Shown: positions 9,815-17,279 of the stretch, piece after piece
Layout: every line of letters starts with the position of its first letter
Position numbering within the stretch: position 1 is the stretch's first letter
Source of the DNA: a virus
Direction: 5' to 3' (one strand)
Length of the DNA: 20,257 bases
Virus record (IMG/VR): IMGVR_UViG_3300042939_000109
Span: 1 to 20,257 of that record
Position numbers and translations under genes: made by a program
The notes under the pieces: generated by a model
The model's database searches: none
Seen by the model: only the letters and a program-made list of their open reading frames with translations
Told to the model about the DNA's origin: nothing

Positions 9815-10182
9815 TTTTTTCTCTTGGCCACCTCCATGGACTCAAACCATGCCTTAACAATCTGGCCCGCGATGGTGGGAAGCTCCAGCAATTGGCCTAG
9901 GGCTGACTCACTGAAGGGGACTTCCTTGCCAGTGTCGTCACTGATTCCACTCCATCCAATCAGGATCTCGCAAGGAATCTTGGCCATCACTTGCTCATCT
10001 TCAAGCTCGCCCTTTCCGGCGTCAATCGCTCTCGCTAGCCTGATGATTTCATCAATTCTTGTCTGCGGCAGCCGCTTGAACTCCGCATCAAACGAGTGCT
10101 TTTCACGCCGGCCGCCATCAACCGGGATCAGCAGAGGGACCGGCCAGGTGTACGAAGCCGACTGCTTCAGAACGAAGGACAT
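9811..10182 (-). CDS. Tail assembly chaperone (G-like, zero-frame product)
   Basis: A 123-residue protein between tail tube and tape measure genes, ending AKRKN then TGA. It contains FDAEFKRLPQTRIDEIIRLA, then CEILIGWSGI, and VPFSESALGQLLELP, a layout typical of siphovirus tail assembly chaperones. In the lambda pathway this short form is made in excess and a minor frameshifted form carries the extra T domain. The zero-frame stop lies directly after the slippery heptamer. There is no clear ribosome-binding site in the 26-base spacer before ATG 10180-10182. Confidence 0.9.
   Translation of the reverse strand: MSFVLKQSASYTWPVPLLIPVDGGRREKHSFDAEFKRLPQTRIDEIIRLARAIDAGKGELEDEQVMAKIPCEILIGWSGISDDTGKEVPFSESALGQLLELPTIAGQIVKAWFESMEVAKRKN
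9814..9820 (-). promoter_or_regulatory. Programmed -1 ribosomal frameshift slippery site A AAA AAC
   Basis: On the minus strand the codons AGA AAA AAC TGA place A AAA AAC in the exact X XXY YYZ register, immediately before the zero-frame stop at 9811-9813. After slippage the reading continues CTG ACG GGC and stays open for 122 residues through the DUF1799-like region. About five bases downstream, GGCGC can pair with GCGCC about 35 bases further on, with an inner TCAC/GTGA pairing, so a stimulatory stem is possible. Gene order (tail tube, chaperone, tape measure) is the classic location for this recoding. Confidence 0.9.
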
Positions 10183-10208
10183 GGGTGTTCAGTGAGTGGT
10201 GGAGGAAA

Positions 10209-11153
10209 TCAGGTGAGCACCAGGCTCATCTCGTTGTTGGCTGCAGTCGCCTGCGCCATGTAGGGCACGTTGAGCATCTGAATCCCGTCGCTGTCGCTGT
10301 AGGTCGGGGAGTCAATGTTGCACTGGCCCATGCTCAGGGTCACGATGTTCCCTGCGGTCTGGCCGTGCTGCCAGGCGATGGTGCCGGTGGCCTGGCTGAT
10401 CACCTGGGCGAAGTAGTCCTTCTCACCAGAACCGGAGCCGATCACCGGGGCCTCAATCACCGCTTCGCCAGAGGGCAGGCGGTTGGTGATGGGGTACTGC
10501 TGCGTGCAGCCCGCCAGCTGGCGCAGGGGGATCTCGTTGCCCAGGTTCAGGGTGAAGGATTCCATGCAGGCCGTGGTCAGGCCCAGGATGTTCACGCTGG
10601 TGGTGTTGGCGTTGTTGACGATCACCGGCGTCGCCTGATTGGCGAAGGTCGGGGTCAGCTGGGCCTCGGTGGCGGCAGCCACGTACTCACCGAAGAACTC
10701 GAAGCTGATCCTGGGAATCTCGCCGGCCGCCAGGTTGAAGGTGGCGTTGCCACGGCAGCCCTTCAGGCGGTGGCGGTTGCCGTCGTTGTTGAAGTCGAAC
10801 GACACGCCAACGATCCCGGTCATCGCCGGGGCGTAGGTCACTGAGGTGGTGGCCACCACCGTCTCACCGAACCCGCAGGCCCGCAGCAGCCGGCCCCAGC
10901 GAGGGGCAGTGCCGGCCGTGCCCGATCCCGCCAGTTCCACGTCAAAGGTGACCGTGCCCACCCGCTGGCCGACGATCTTGGGCCGGTTGCCGAAATACGG
11001 CAGCACCAGCTCGCGATCGATCAGGCCTGCGTCAAGGGGCTGACAGTCCAGGTTCTGCACCAACAGGGCATCGGTGCCGGCGACCGTCTCGAAGGTGCCG
11101 TAGCTCGCCTCCACTGCCGCCAGCAGAAGGCGCCTATGCGTCGATTTCGTCAT
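10209..11153 (-). CDS. Major tail tube protein
   Basis: A 314-residue protein lying between tail terminator and chaperone genes. The N-terminal part has AAVEASYGT, DALLVQNLDCQPL, LIDRELVLPYFGNRP, VTFDVELAGSGTAGTAP and WGRLLRACGF, recurring features of a family of siphovirus tail tube subunits. The remainder is beta-rich with no membrane span. It would polymerise around the tape measure as hexameric rings. It is longer than many tube proteins, so an extra surface domain after residue 150 is possible. The start ATG at 11151-11153 lies within the last 20 bases of the small upstream gene, which suggests coupled translation. Confidence 0.92.
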   Translation of the reverse strand: MTKSTHRRLLLAAVEASYGTFETVAGTDALLVQNLDCQPLDAGLIDRELVLPYFGNRPKIVGQRVGTVTFDVELAGSGTAGTAPRWGRLLRACGFGETVVATTSVTYAPAMTGIVGVSFDFNNDGNRHRLKGCRGNATFNLAAGEIPRISFEFFGEYVAAATEAQLTPTFANQATPVIVNNANTTSVNILGLTTACMESFTLNLGNEIPLRQLAGCTQQYPITNRLPSGEAVIEAPVIGSGSGEKDYFAQVISQATGTIAWQHGQTAGNIVTLSMGQCNIDSPTYSDSDGIQMLNVPYMAQATAANNEMSLVLT

Positions 11154-11295
11154 TGCTCGGAGCGGGGGCAGGGGTGGGCATCACGCACTCAGCGGGCTTG
11201 CAGTCCTGGTCGATCCACTTGCCGGTGGCCTCGTCCAGCAGATAGCTGCCGCCATCGGTCGGCCGGGGGTCAGGCTCAGGTTTGGATCGCGCCAT
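11134..11295 (-). CDS. Small phage protein between tail terminator and tail tube genes
   Basis: A 53-residue frame from ATG 11293-11295 to TAG at 11134-11136, overlapping the tail tube start by 20 bases. The product reads MARSKPEPDPRPTDGGSYLL at the N-terminus, continues through a DEATGKWID segment and a pair of cysteines, and ends in a proline/alanine-rich tail. Similar tiny acidic, proline-rich proteins occur beside tail tube genes in other phages and none has an assigned role that I know. It fills the only gap in the tightly packed tail operon, which supports it being real. No clear ribosome-binding site is visible. Confidence 0.68.
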   Translation of the reverse strand: MARSKPEPDPRPTDGGSYLLDEATGKWIDQDCKPAECVMPTPAPAPSNDEIDA

Positions 11296-11324
11296 GCGGA
11301 GGGGTGAGGTTCCGTAGTTGCAGC

Positions 11325-11765
11325 CTATGGAGCGCCCACGCTGAGATCCGTCACGCTGGTGCGGTAGCGGATCCGGTACGACAGCACCTCCACCACAGCG
11401 GCGCCATCGGCGGCATCGAACCCCGGGTTGCGGCTTAGGGGCCAGATGTCCATCGCCAGCCCACCTAGGCTGCGATCGGCCATTAGGAGGCTGTGAACGG
11501 ACTGCACGACGGGATCCGCCACCTGGTCAGGGATCAGGCCACGAGCGTAGACGGCGACCACCAGCGTCAGGGTGTGGTCGATTTTGCAGGTGCTGACGGC
11601 CTCGGGACCGGATGACTCAGGGCCGGGCTCAACGATCACCGACGGCGATTCGCTGCGGCTGAAAGCCTCTTGGCGGCTTCGATACACCCGCCCGCTCACG
11701 CCGCTGGTGGCCGCCAGGGTGGTGTCGATGTGGGCGAGGATTTGTTCGCGTTTGGTGGTGGTCAT
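11325..11765 (-). CDS. Tail terminator / tail completion protein
   Basis: A 146-residue protein placed directly before the tail tube, as lambda U is. Features include an amphipathic start (REQILAHIDTTLA), GRVYRSRQEAFSR, PSVIVEPGPES, a strand THTL-like LTLVVAVYARGLIPDQ, DPVVQSVHSLLMADRSLGG and a C-terminal YRIRYRT. This pattern occurs in siphovirus proteins that cap the finished tail and join it to the head. Assignment as U-like or Z-like cannot be settled without a structure search. Start ATG overlaps the upstream stop as ATGA. Confidence 0.85.
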   Translation of the reverse strand: MTTTKREQILAHIDTTLAATSGVSGRVYRSRQEAFSRSESPSVIVEPGPESSGPEAVSTCKIDHTLTLVVAVYARGLIPDQVADPVVQSVHSLLMADRSLGGLAMDIWPLSRNPGFDAADGAAVVEVLSYRIRYRTSVTDLSVGAP

Positions 11766-12610
11766 GGGATCGCCGCCGCGATGGCGTTGATCAGAGCGGT
11801 CACGCGGGCGTCGAGCAGGGCGAGGTTTAGGGATTCGCCGATGCTGTAGAAGGCTAGGCGGGCGTTTGAGAAAGCAGCGGGGGATCCTTGGTTATTTAGA
11901 GCAAATACCCAATTTGTTATGTTGTCAGCAGTCGTAGAAGCTGATGCAGTTATTGCGTTGGAACCAGATATGCGAGCAGTGTACTCGCTTCCTGAACTTC
12001 TTGAAGCGCCAATGAGGGTCGGCGTGTTTAGCGAAGCTGTGCCGACATCTTGAAAAGTATCTGTGCTGGGTAGGCTCCTAAATCGGCCAGCCGTGCCCGT
12101 AAATCCTAAAGTTGATGTACCCGCAAAAGACACAGTAGATCTACCACCCAAAAATAATTGAGACGTTAATGCGGCTAGGCTCGCATATACGCAAGCGTGG
12201 CGATTATTCTGCGGGTCAGCATTGTTATTCCTGTTGCTGTTCAGATAATTATCTGTTCCGTTTCCCGCCGTCCCCGTCCTTCGGTTGTAGTTCCATCCGC
12301 CTTCCGTGCCAAACCGAGTCGGCGCCGCCCCCACCAACGGCACCAACGCACCAGCCAGCGTGCGGGCACCGGCCATGATCGGCGCGGCCTTGATGATGCT
12401 GTTGGCTTGGCTCAGCACGCCGCCGCTGGTGCCTAGGTCGCCAACGTTGATCGAGTCGCGGATGAACACGTCGTAGGCGTCACGCACGCCAACCTCTAGA
12501 CCCAGCGTGTTGCCCGCTGCTACGTCAGCAGCAACCACCCGGTCGATGTAGTCCTGAACAGGGCCGATGTAGGCGCTAAACCTCCCCGTTCCAACCCAGA
12601 TAATCGCCAT
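11762..12610 (-). CDS. Putative virion structural / fibre-associated protein
   Basis: A 282-residue protein. The N-terminus has QDYIDRVVAAD and VGVRDAYDVFIRDSI. The central part includes ARTLAGALVPLVGAAPT, YNRRTGTAGNGTDNYLNSNR and NNADPQNNRHACVY, a composition seen in phage surface proteins with a carbohydrate-binding style beta fold. The end reads AFYSIGESLNLALLDARVTA. Bases about 11880-12290 are AT-rich compared with the gene's flanks (24 of 60 at 11881-11940 against 46 of 60 at 12901-12960), so the middle may be a separately acquired module. It is coupled by TGATG and ATGA overlaps to its neighbours. The function is inferred from architecture and position and is uncertain. Confidence 0.72.
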   Translation of the reverse strand: MAIIWVGTGRFSAYIGPVQDYIDRVVAADVAAGNTLGLEVGVRDAYDVFIRDSINVGDLGTSGGVLSQANSIIKAAPIMAGARTLAGALVPLVGAAPTRFGTEGGWNYNRRTGTAGNGTDNYLNSNRNNNADPQNNRHACVYASLAALTSQLFLGGRSTVSFAGTSTLGFTGTAGRFRSLPSTDTFQDVGTASLNTPTLIGASRSSGSEYTARISGSNAITASASTTADNITNWVFALNNQGSPAAFSNARLAFYSIGESLNLALLDARVTALINAIAAAIP

Positions 12611-13275
12611 CAGTCCACCCTCTCCCAGATCAGCGATTCCTGTTCAGGCGTCGCGGGATCATCCGACAGGAACTGCCCGCCCTCGCCACGGGCTTGCGTC
12701 ACCACCCACAGATCGCCGGCAGCGTCCACCCACTCCTGACCCGCGCTCGCGGCGGCAGGCCGCAGGGAGCCGCCCAGTGCAGCCACGAATCCATCGGGCA
12801 GGTGGAGGGCTATCGCCAGCCCGCGAACCTCCTGCAGCAGCTCGGCGGACACCAGCCCCAGCCGGCGTAGGCTCAGCCAGGCCGCTCGAAAATCGTCCAC
12901 GTCACCGCCGCCGGCAGCGGTAAGCAGGGTGGCAGGCAGGCTGAGCGCTGCAGCCGGGGCTGTGCTCAGCCCGCCGCCCAGCAACGCATTGATGGCGGGG
13001 TGGCTCAGCAGAGTGCGCTTAAACGTCCTCCAGTCAGCAATTGGCGCAGGCTCCGGGGTGTCCACCACGCTCCAGCCCCATCGCCATTCGCCAGCCTCCA
13101 GGTCCACCGTGCGGGTCTGGCTGACCTGCTGGCCGGCGCCGGGCTCAGGGGGAGCCTCGCGCACCACACGGAGCACTGCGTAGCGGGGGTCGAGCTGCTC
13201 GACCGGCTGATCATCCGCTCTGGGGTAATCCCGAACCTGAGCGGTCTGGGTGTCGAACAGGACGAGGTTTCTCAT
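12610..13275 (-). CDS. Hypothetical phage protein, resembling tail fibre assembly/attachment factors
   Basis: A 221-residue protein. The first 70 residues (LFDTQTAQVRDYPRADDQPV, then LDPRYAVLRVV) look like an N-terminal region shared by phage proteins next to fibre genes. Residues 80-175 are leucine/alanine-rich and helical (ADWRTFKRTLLSHPAINALL, LSLRRLGLVSAELLQEV). The end, GDLWVVTQARGEGGQFLSDD followed by PATPEQES, resembles the tail of many phage accessory structural proteins. It lies between two fibre-like genes in a TGATG-coupled run, so it may help assemble or fold them. I do not recognise a definite family. Confidence 0.72.
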   Translation of the reverse strand: MRNLVLFDTQTAQVRDYPRADDQPVEQLDPRYAVLRVVREAPPEPGAGQQVSQTRTVDLEAGEWRWGWSVVDTPEPAPIADWRTFKRTLLSHPAINALLGGGLSTAPAAALSLPATLLTAAGGGDVDDFRAAWLSLRRLGLVSAELLQEVRGLAIALHLPDGFVAALGGSLRPAAASAGQEWVDAAGDLWVVTQARGEGGQFLSDDPATPEQESLIWERVD

Positions 13276-14525
13276 CAGGCCCTCCGCACGAACAGCGAAA
13301 CCTTCAAGCCCGCACCGGCCACCGTGCTACCGATCTGGTCAATATCGATGCTGATCTCGGCGTCGTCCGCCAGGCTGGAATCCGTGATCGTTGCGGCGCT
13401 GGCCGCGGTGGTGCTGCTGAACTCGGTGGCGTCGATGCTGAGTTTCGTGCCCAGCACGCTGGCGCCTGCCTCGTTCACGTCCACGATCAGCGTGCTGCCG
13501 GTCGGCGCTGTGTTCACATTGGCCCGCACCGCCAGCAGCGTGGCAGCAAACGGCATCCTGAATCGAATCCTGTTGGTGCCGGTGGTGAGGGCGGTGGACT
13601 CATCGCCTACCGGGATCACGATCACGTCATCCGGCAAGTTTTGATTTTTCCACAGCCCATCTGATGCCAGCCGGAGCACCTGCCCGGTGGTGGCGCCACT
13701 CAGCAGCACATCATGCAGCTCGGCCAGCTCAAGGCCGTTGTCCACCTTGACGTAGAGGATCCCTGCGGCGCCGGCTGCCTGCTTCACGCAGTAGCCGCAC
13801 ACCACGCCATGCGCCGGCTGGGTTGGGCGGGTGGTCGTTAGCTGACCGGCAGTTTCGCTCAGCCAAACGATCTGCCCCTCAGTGAGCGTTGCGGTGCTGA
13901 TTCCGTCCAGCAGGCCCACTGCTACGACATATCCGTTGGCGTTGATTCCGATCTCTTCCTGCGCCAGGCCGAGCGTCTGTGACGTCGTCGCCTCTGTGCT
14001 CGCGTCAGCCAGCGCCACTGTGAGGGTGGTGCCGCTGCTGCCGGTCTGGTAGACCGCCGCGCCTTTCGGGATCAGAACACCGGAGTTATTGCGCACATAC
14101 TTGCGCACCAGCGTGGCTGAATCGACCGCGATGCTGTCGAGCTTGGTCTTGTCCGCAGCACTCTGCAGGCCCGCCAGAGTGGTAGTGGCTTGAGGCAGCG
14201 TCACATCCGCCCCTGTGCTGCTGGCAAGCAGCCTGCTGGAGGCGGTGTAGCTCAGATCTGTGCCCACATTTTCCTGGGCGCCAGCCTCAATCCCGTCAAG
14301 CTTTGCTTTGTCGGCTGAGGCCATTAGGCCGGCCGCACTGGTGGTTGCCACGGGCAGCGCCACATCAGCACCTGTGGAGCTCGCCAGCGTCCGGGTGGCG
14401 GCGGTGTAACTCAGGTCTGTGCCAGCCGCCTCAATCCCATCCTCCAGCTTGTCTAGGTTGCCATCATGCTCCGCCGCCGTAAGCGGCGTGCCCTTGACCA
14501 GTCGCCGGGTCAGATTCAGCGTCAT
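13275..14525 (-). CDS. Fibre-like structural protein with tandem repeat
   Basis: A 416-residue protein. Residues 35-79 and 88-132 are near copies (GTDLSYTA, LASSTGADV, ADKxKLDxI), a 53-residue period typical of trimeric fibre shafts. A central domain follows (GVLIPKGAAVYQTGSSGTTL, ATLTEGQIVWLSETAG). Residues about 310-416 form a beta-rich end domain with FRMPFAATLLAVRANVNTAP and STLIVDVNEAGASVLGTKLS, which recurs in phage fibre or decoration proteins. It starts four bases inside the connector stop (ATGA) and ends in TGATG. Position between head-tail connector and tail terminator is unusual for a tail fibre, so it might decorate the neck or head instead. Confidence 0.82.
   Translation of the reverse strand: MTLNLTRRLVKGTPLTAAEHDGNLDKLEDGIEAAGTDLSYTAATRTLASSTGADVALPVATTSAAGLMASADKAKLDGIEAGAQENVGTDLSYTASSRLLASSTGADVTLPQATTTLAGLQSAADKTKLDSIAVDSATLVRKYVRNNSGVLIPKGAAVYQTGSSGTTLTVALADASTEATTSQTLGLAQEEIGINANGYVVAVGLLDGISTATLTEGQIVWLSETAGQLTTTRPTQPAHGVVCGYCVKQAAGAAGILYVKVDNGLELAELHDVLLSGATTGQVLRLASDGLWKNQNLPDDVIVIPVGDESTALTTGTNRIRFRMPFAATLLAVRANVNTAPTGSTLIVDVNEAGASVLGTKLSIDATEFSSTTAASAATITDSSLADDAEISIDIDQIGSTVAGAGLKVSLFVRRA
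14130..14423 (-). repeat. Two-copy ~53-residue tandem repeat in the fibre-like gene
   Basis: Residues 35-79 and 88-132 of the fibre-like protein align with about two thirds identity by eye, with shared GTDLSYTA, LASSTGADV and ADK.KLD.I. The DNA copies are about 159 bases apart and have diverged at synonymous positions. The repeat resembles shaft units of phage tail fibres and could vary in copy number in relatives. Confidence 0.8.
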
Positions 14526-14878
14526 GCGAACACCCCGGCCTCAAAAACGCCTTCCAAGTACACCGTAAAGACGGCCTCAATCTTCTCCAGCAGCACGATC
14601 GACAGCAGCCCGTCAGCCATCCGCATCGGCTCGTGCCGCACCTTGTACAGCCCGCCGTCCACGGTCACCTGGTCGCCGTAGGCCAGGCTGCCCAGCTCGG
14701 AGGTTTTGATGGTCAGGGCGTTCTCCAGGCTCAGCACCTGTTCATCCAGCGTGATCTCCGTCTTCCGGTCAAACATGCCGAAGGTGCTTACCGCGCCGAA
14801 CTCAACCACCACTCGGCCCAGCCGCCTGGATGTGGCCTCCCACATCCGCAGATGCAACCTGTCCCAGGGGTTGGCCAT
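14522..14878 (-). CDS. Head-tail connector (head-tail joining, FII-like)
   Basis: A 118-residue protein between the decoration protein and fibre-like genes. Sequence blocks include MWEATSRRLGRVVVEFGAVS, FDRKTEITLDEQVLSLEN, ALTIKTSELGSLAYGDQVTV, DGGLYKVRHEPMRMADG and a final LLEKIEAVFTVYL. The arrangement of a strand, a LxxGDxVxVDGxxYxV box and short beta hairpins is like lambda gpFII and other head completion proteins that bind the portal ring and take the tail. No catalytic or membrane features are seen. It is preceded by a GC hairpin and overlaps the next gene by ATGA. Confidence 0.8.
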   Translation of the reverse strand: MANPWDRLHLRMWEATSRRLGRVVVEFGAVSTFGMFDRKTEITLDEQVLSLENALTIKTSELGSLAYGDQVTVDGGLYKVRHEPMRMADGLLSIVLLEKIEAVFTVYLEGVFEAGVFA

Positions 14879-14892
14879 GTCAGAAAGTCAGA

Positions 14893-14912
14893 GGCCCCGC
14901 CTGAGCGGGGCC
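14893..14912 (-). terminator. GC hairpin between decoration and connector genes (attenuator or mRNA-end candidate)
   Basis: On the minus strand GGCCCCGC, a 4-base loop TCAG, and GCGGGGCC form a perfect 8-bp stem. It lies in the 42-base gap between the decoration gene stop and the connector start. The bases after the stem (TCTGACTTTCTGAC) contain only short U runs, so intrinsic termination would be weak or partial. Such a stem could reduce expression of downstream genes relative to capsid genes or protect the upstream mRNA end. Confidence 0.6.
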
Positions 14913-14920
14913 AGGGTTGG

Positions 14921-15253
14921 TCAGTTGTCAAGCAACACCCGCACTGTCGTCGCCGCCTGAGCAGCGACAGCCAGCGCATAGCCCACCTTCTTGCGGCTGC
15001 CGGAGCTGTCAGTACCGGACACGCTGCCGGAGCTGAAATACACCGGGCCGCCGGCGGTGGTGGCATCGCCAGACGCGGCGGTGAGCTTGGGCAGGGTGAA
15101 CACACCCTCCAGGGCCAGGGTGCCGGTGGCGCCATTGGCCACGTCGGTCACGGCCACGCCGTGGAGATCACCCACCTGCACCAGCTGGCCGCTGGTGATG
15201 GTGGCGCCGGCGGTGAACTCGATGTACTTGCCGTCTTGGACGTAGTTCTTCAT
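14921..15253 (-). CDS. Capsid decoration/cement protein (DUF2190 family)
   Basis: A 110-residue protein starting MKNYVQDGKYIEFTAGATIT, with a glycine-rich LVQVGDLHGVAVTDVANGA, then EGVFTLPKL, GGPVYFSSGSV and KKVGYALAVAAQAATTVRVL. These match the pattern of DUF2190 proteins, small beta-barrel decoration proteins next to capsid genes in many siphoviruses. They strengthen the expanded capsid shell, as lambda gpD does. The 30-base spacer to the capsid gene is AT-rich with no evident ribosome-binding site. Confidence 0.93.
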   Translation of the reverse strand: MKNYVQDGKYIEFTAGATITSGQLVQVGDLHGVAVTDVANGATGTLALEGVFTLPKLTAASGDATTAGGPVYFSSGSVSGTDSSGSRKKVGYALAVAAQAATTVRVLLDN

Positions 15254-15283
15254 GGAATTAATGCAATGGGGTTAGAAATGGAA

Positions 15284-17263
15284 TCAGACGTTCTTGGAGC
15301 GGTAGAACCCGCGGAAGTCCTTCACCGCAGCGCCGAAGTCAAATCGGGCCAGCAGTTCCACACCATCGGGGTCGCGCTTCTCGGTGGTCGTCACCGTGGG
15401 GCCTTCCTCGCCGGCCAGGTAGCCGTACACGATGCCCTCCACAGCGCCGGGGCTCACGGCCAGATACCACACATCGGCATTACCGTCGAGGCGAGGCTCA
15501 ACGATCAGCTCCATGTTGGCGGTCTGGGCATTCACCACAGGGCCGTTGTCGCCGGTGCGGGCGGAAGGTGCGAAACCGGACGGGAACAGGAACTGCAGAG
15601 CGGTGCTCTCCAGATCCGAGGGCACCATTAGATAGGAAGGCGTGAGGTTGATGGTGTTGCCAGCCAGGTCGGTCTGCTTGCGCATGGCCTTCTTCGCGGT
15701 GTTGAACCCGCTGGTGGTAATCGCCAGGCCGGTGGAGCCGCCCATGTTGTTGTGGGCTGCATTGAACAACGCCACGCTGTCCACGCTGGTCACGGCGTTG
15801 CCGGTGATCAGGCCCCAGATGATGTTGCTCTCAAGGCGGCGGAATCCGCGGCCGAGCATCTCAGGAACACGCTCCAGAGCGCTCAGATCATCGTTGATGA
15901 TGGCCTGGCGGGTAACGGTCACCTTGCGGGCGTAGGTGGCCAGCTTCCAGGTGTGCTGGGCCTCAACCAGAGTGCCGGCCTTGTACTCGCCGCCTTCGAG
16001 CAATGCCTCAGGGGTGAGTGCGCCAGCCACGATCAAATCGTTGGCGTTTTTGAAGTCGGGCAGGTTGCGCTGACGGGCGATCGGTCGCCAGGTGTGGGGC
16101 TCCTCCTGATAGGCAGCGTCGAGAGTCTTGCCGGCCAGGTTGGAGAACAGCAGCGGGAAGTCGCTGGTGCTGTGGAAACCACGGCTGACCAGTTCGGTCT
16201 TGCTCATGCCCCGGGTGTTGGTGCCGCGGGATTCCAGATACTGGCGGGTCAGTTCCAGCAGGGTGTAGGAGCGGAACTCGCGGCCCAGGTCGGCGTCGTC
16301 ACCCTTGAGGGTGCCGGGACGGATGCGGGCCTCCAGGCCCAGGCTGATGCCGCGCATCAGGGTGTCGCCGCTGTCGCGGGTCACCTCGACGCGGGCGGGA
16401 TGACCCAGAGGGGCGGGGCCGTCAGCGGCGCGGGTGTCGCCGCCCTCAAGGCGCAGGCGCATCAGGCGCACGGCCTCACGGCTGCACTCGGTCACGGTCT
16501 TGCCGGAGCGCACCAGCTCATCAGTCTGGGCGTCGGTCAGGCCAGCATCGCGGCCGAGACGCAGGATCTCGTTTTCGCGGCGGAGTTCGGAAGCGGTGCG
16601 CTGCAGCTCGGCGTCTGCGGCGGCCACGGGGGCGGGGGAAGGGGAAGGATCGGCAGCGCGGGCCTGGGTTGCAGGCTGCTGCTCAGCCGGATCACCTCCG
16701 GCCTGGCTGTTCAGGTTGTCGGGCATGGAAGTGTCCGGTGCGGATGATTGATTGCGGGTTTGCGCTTTCGCGTCGAAGGGCACGCCCACCAGGCTGAGCT
16801 CCATTGGCTCCCAGTCCAGTGCGCGGTAGGTCGGCGGTTGGCCATCGGCGCTGCGGATCGGGTCAGACCACCTGTGGACCTGATACCCAACCGAGACATT
16901 GCGGATGATGCCGCTCGCCACATCACGGAAGATCGGCTCCACCTCCGCACGCTCCGAAAAACGCACGCGGGCCCGGCCCTCTCCGTTTTCAATCCAGGCC
17001 CGCTCCACCACCCCGAGGATGTTGGACAGGTCGGCGGATTGATGGCTGTTCAACAGCGCGGCGCCGTTGTTCAGCCGGTCGAGGCGCACGGCATCGGTGC
17101 TCATGTCGAGCTCCTCAAACCAATCGCCGTCGAACCAGGAAGCACGCCGCCCCCGGGCGCCCGTGGTCCAGGTCAGCTCGATGGTGCGAGCATCAGGATT
17201 CAGCGTCGCCGGCTGAAAAGCCGCACGCCGCATGTCACCGGGCTGGGGGTGTTGGTACTCCAT
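15284..17263 (-). CDS. Prohead protease-major capsid protein fusion
   Basis: A 659-residue protein starting at ATG 17261-17263. Residues about 15-168 are an HK97-type (S78/U35) head maturation protease: ALLNSHQSAD with candidate catalytic H74, a FSERAEVEPIFRDVASG block, IRNVSVGYQVHRW with candidate nucleophile S124, and MELSLVGVPFDAKAQ. Residues about 170-290 are proline/alanine-rich with a predicted coiled coil (ELQRTASELRRENEILRLGR), likely the scaffold-type delta region. Residues about 300-659 are the HK97-fold capsid protein (ending FDFGAAVKDFRGFYRSKN). After shell assembly the protease would cut itself and the delta region away. An internal Met at residue 180 could start a protease-free form. 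It follows the portal after a 16-base spacer with GAGG upstream. Confidence 0.92.
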   Translation of the reverse strand: MEYQHPQPGDMRRAAFQPATLNPDARTIELTWTTGARGRRASWFDGDWFEELDMSTDAVRLDRLNNGAALLNSHQSADLSNILGVVERAWIENGEGRARVRFSERAEVEPIFRDVASGIIRNVSVGYQVHRWSDPIRSADGQPPTYRALDWEPMELSLVGVPFDAKAQTRNQSSAPDTSMPDNLNSQAGGDPAEQQPATQARAADPSPSPAPVAAADAELQRTASELRRENEILRLGRDAGLTDAQTDELVRSGKTVTECSREAVRLMRLRLEGGDTRAADGPAPLGHPARVEVTRDSGDTLMRGISLGLEARIRPGTLKGDDADLGREFRSYTLLELTRQYLESRGTNTRGMSKTELVSRGFHSTSDFPLLFSNLAGKTLDAAYQEEPHTWRPIARQRNLPDFKNANDLIVAGALTPEALLEGGEYKAGTLVEAQHTWKLATYARKVTVTRQAIINDDLSALERVPEMLGRGFRRLESNIIWGLITGNAVTSVDSVALFNAAHNNMGGSTGLAITTSGFNTAKKAMRKQTDLAGNTINLTPSYLMVPSDLESTALQFLFPSGFAPSARTGDNGPVVNAQTANMELIVEPRLDGNADVWYLAVSPGAVEGIVYGYLAGEEGPTVTTTEKRDPDGVELLARFDFGAAVKDFRGFYRSKNV

Positions 17264-17279
17264 GCCCTCAGGCTATGGA

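Noticed and set aside
15254-15283. Possible promoter in the spacer between capsid and decoration genes
   Set aside because: The 30-base spacer is AT-rich but lacks a convincing -10/-35 pair, and the genes on both sides share direction and context, so I do not call a promoter.
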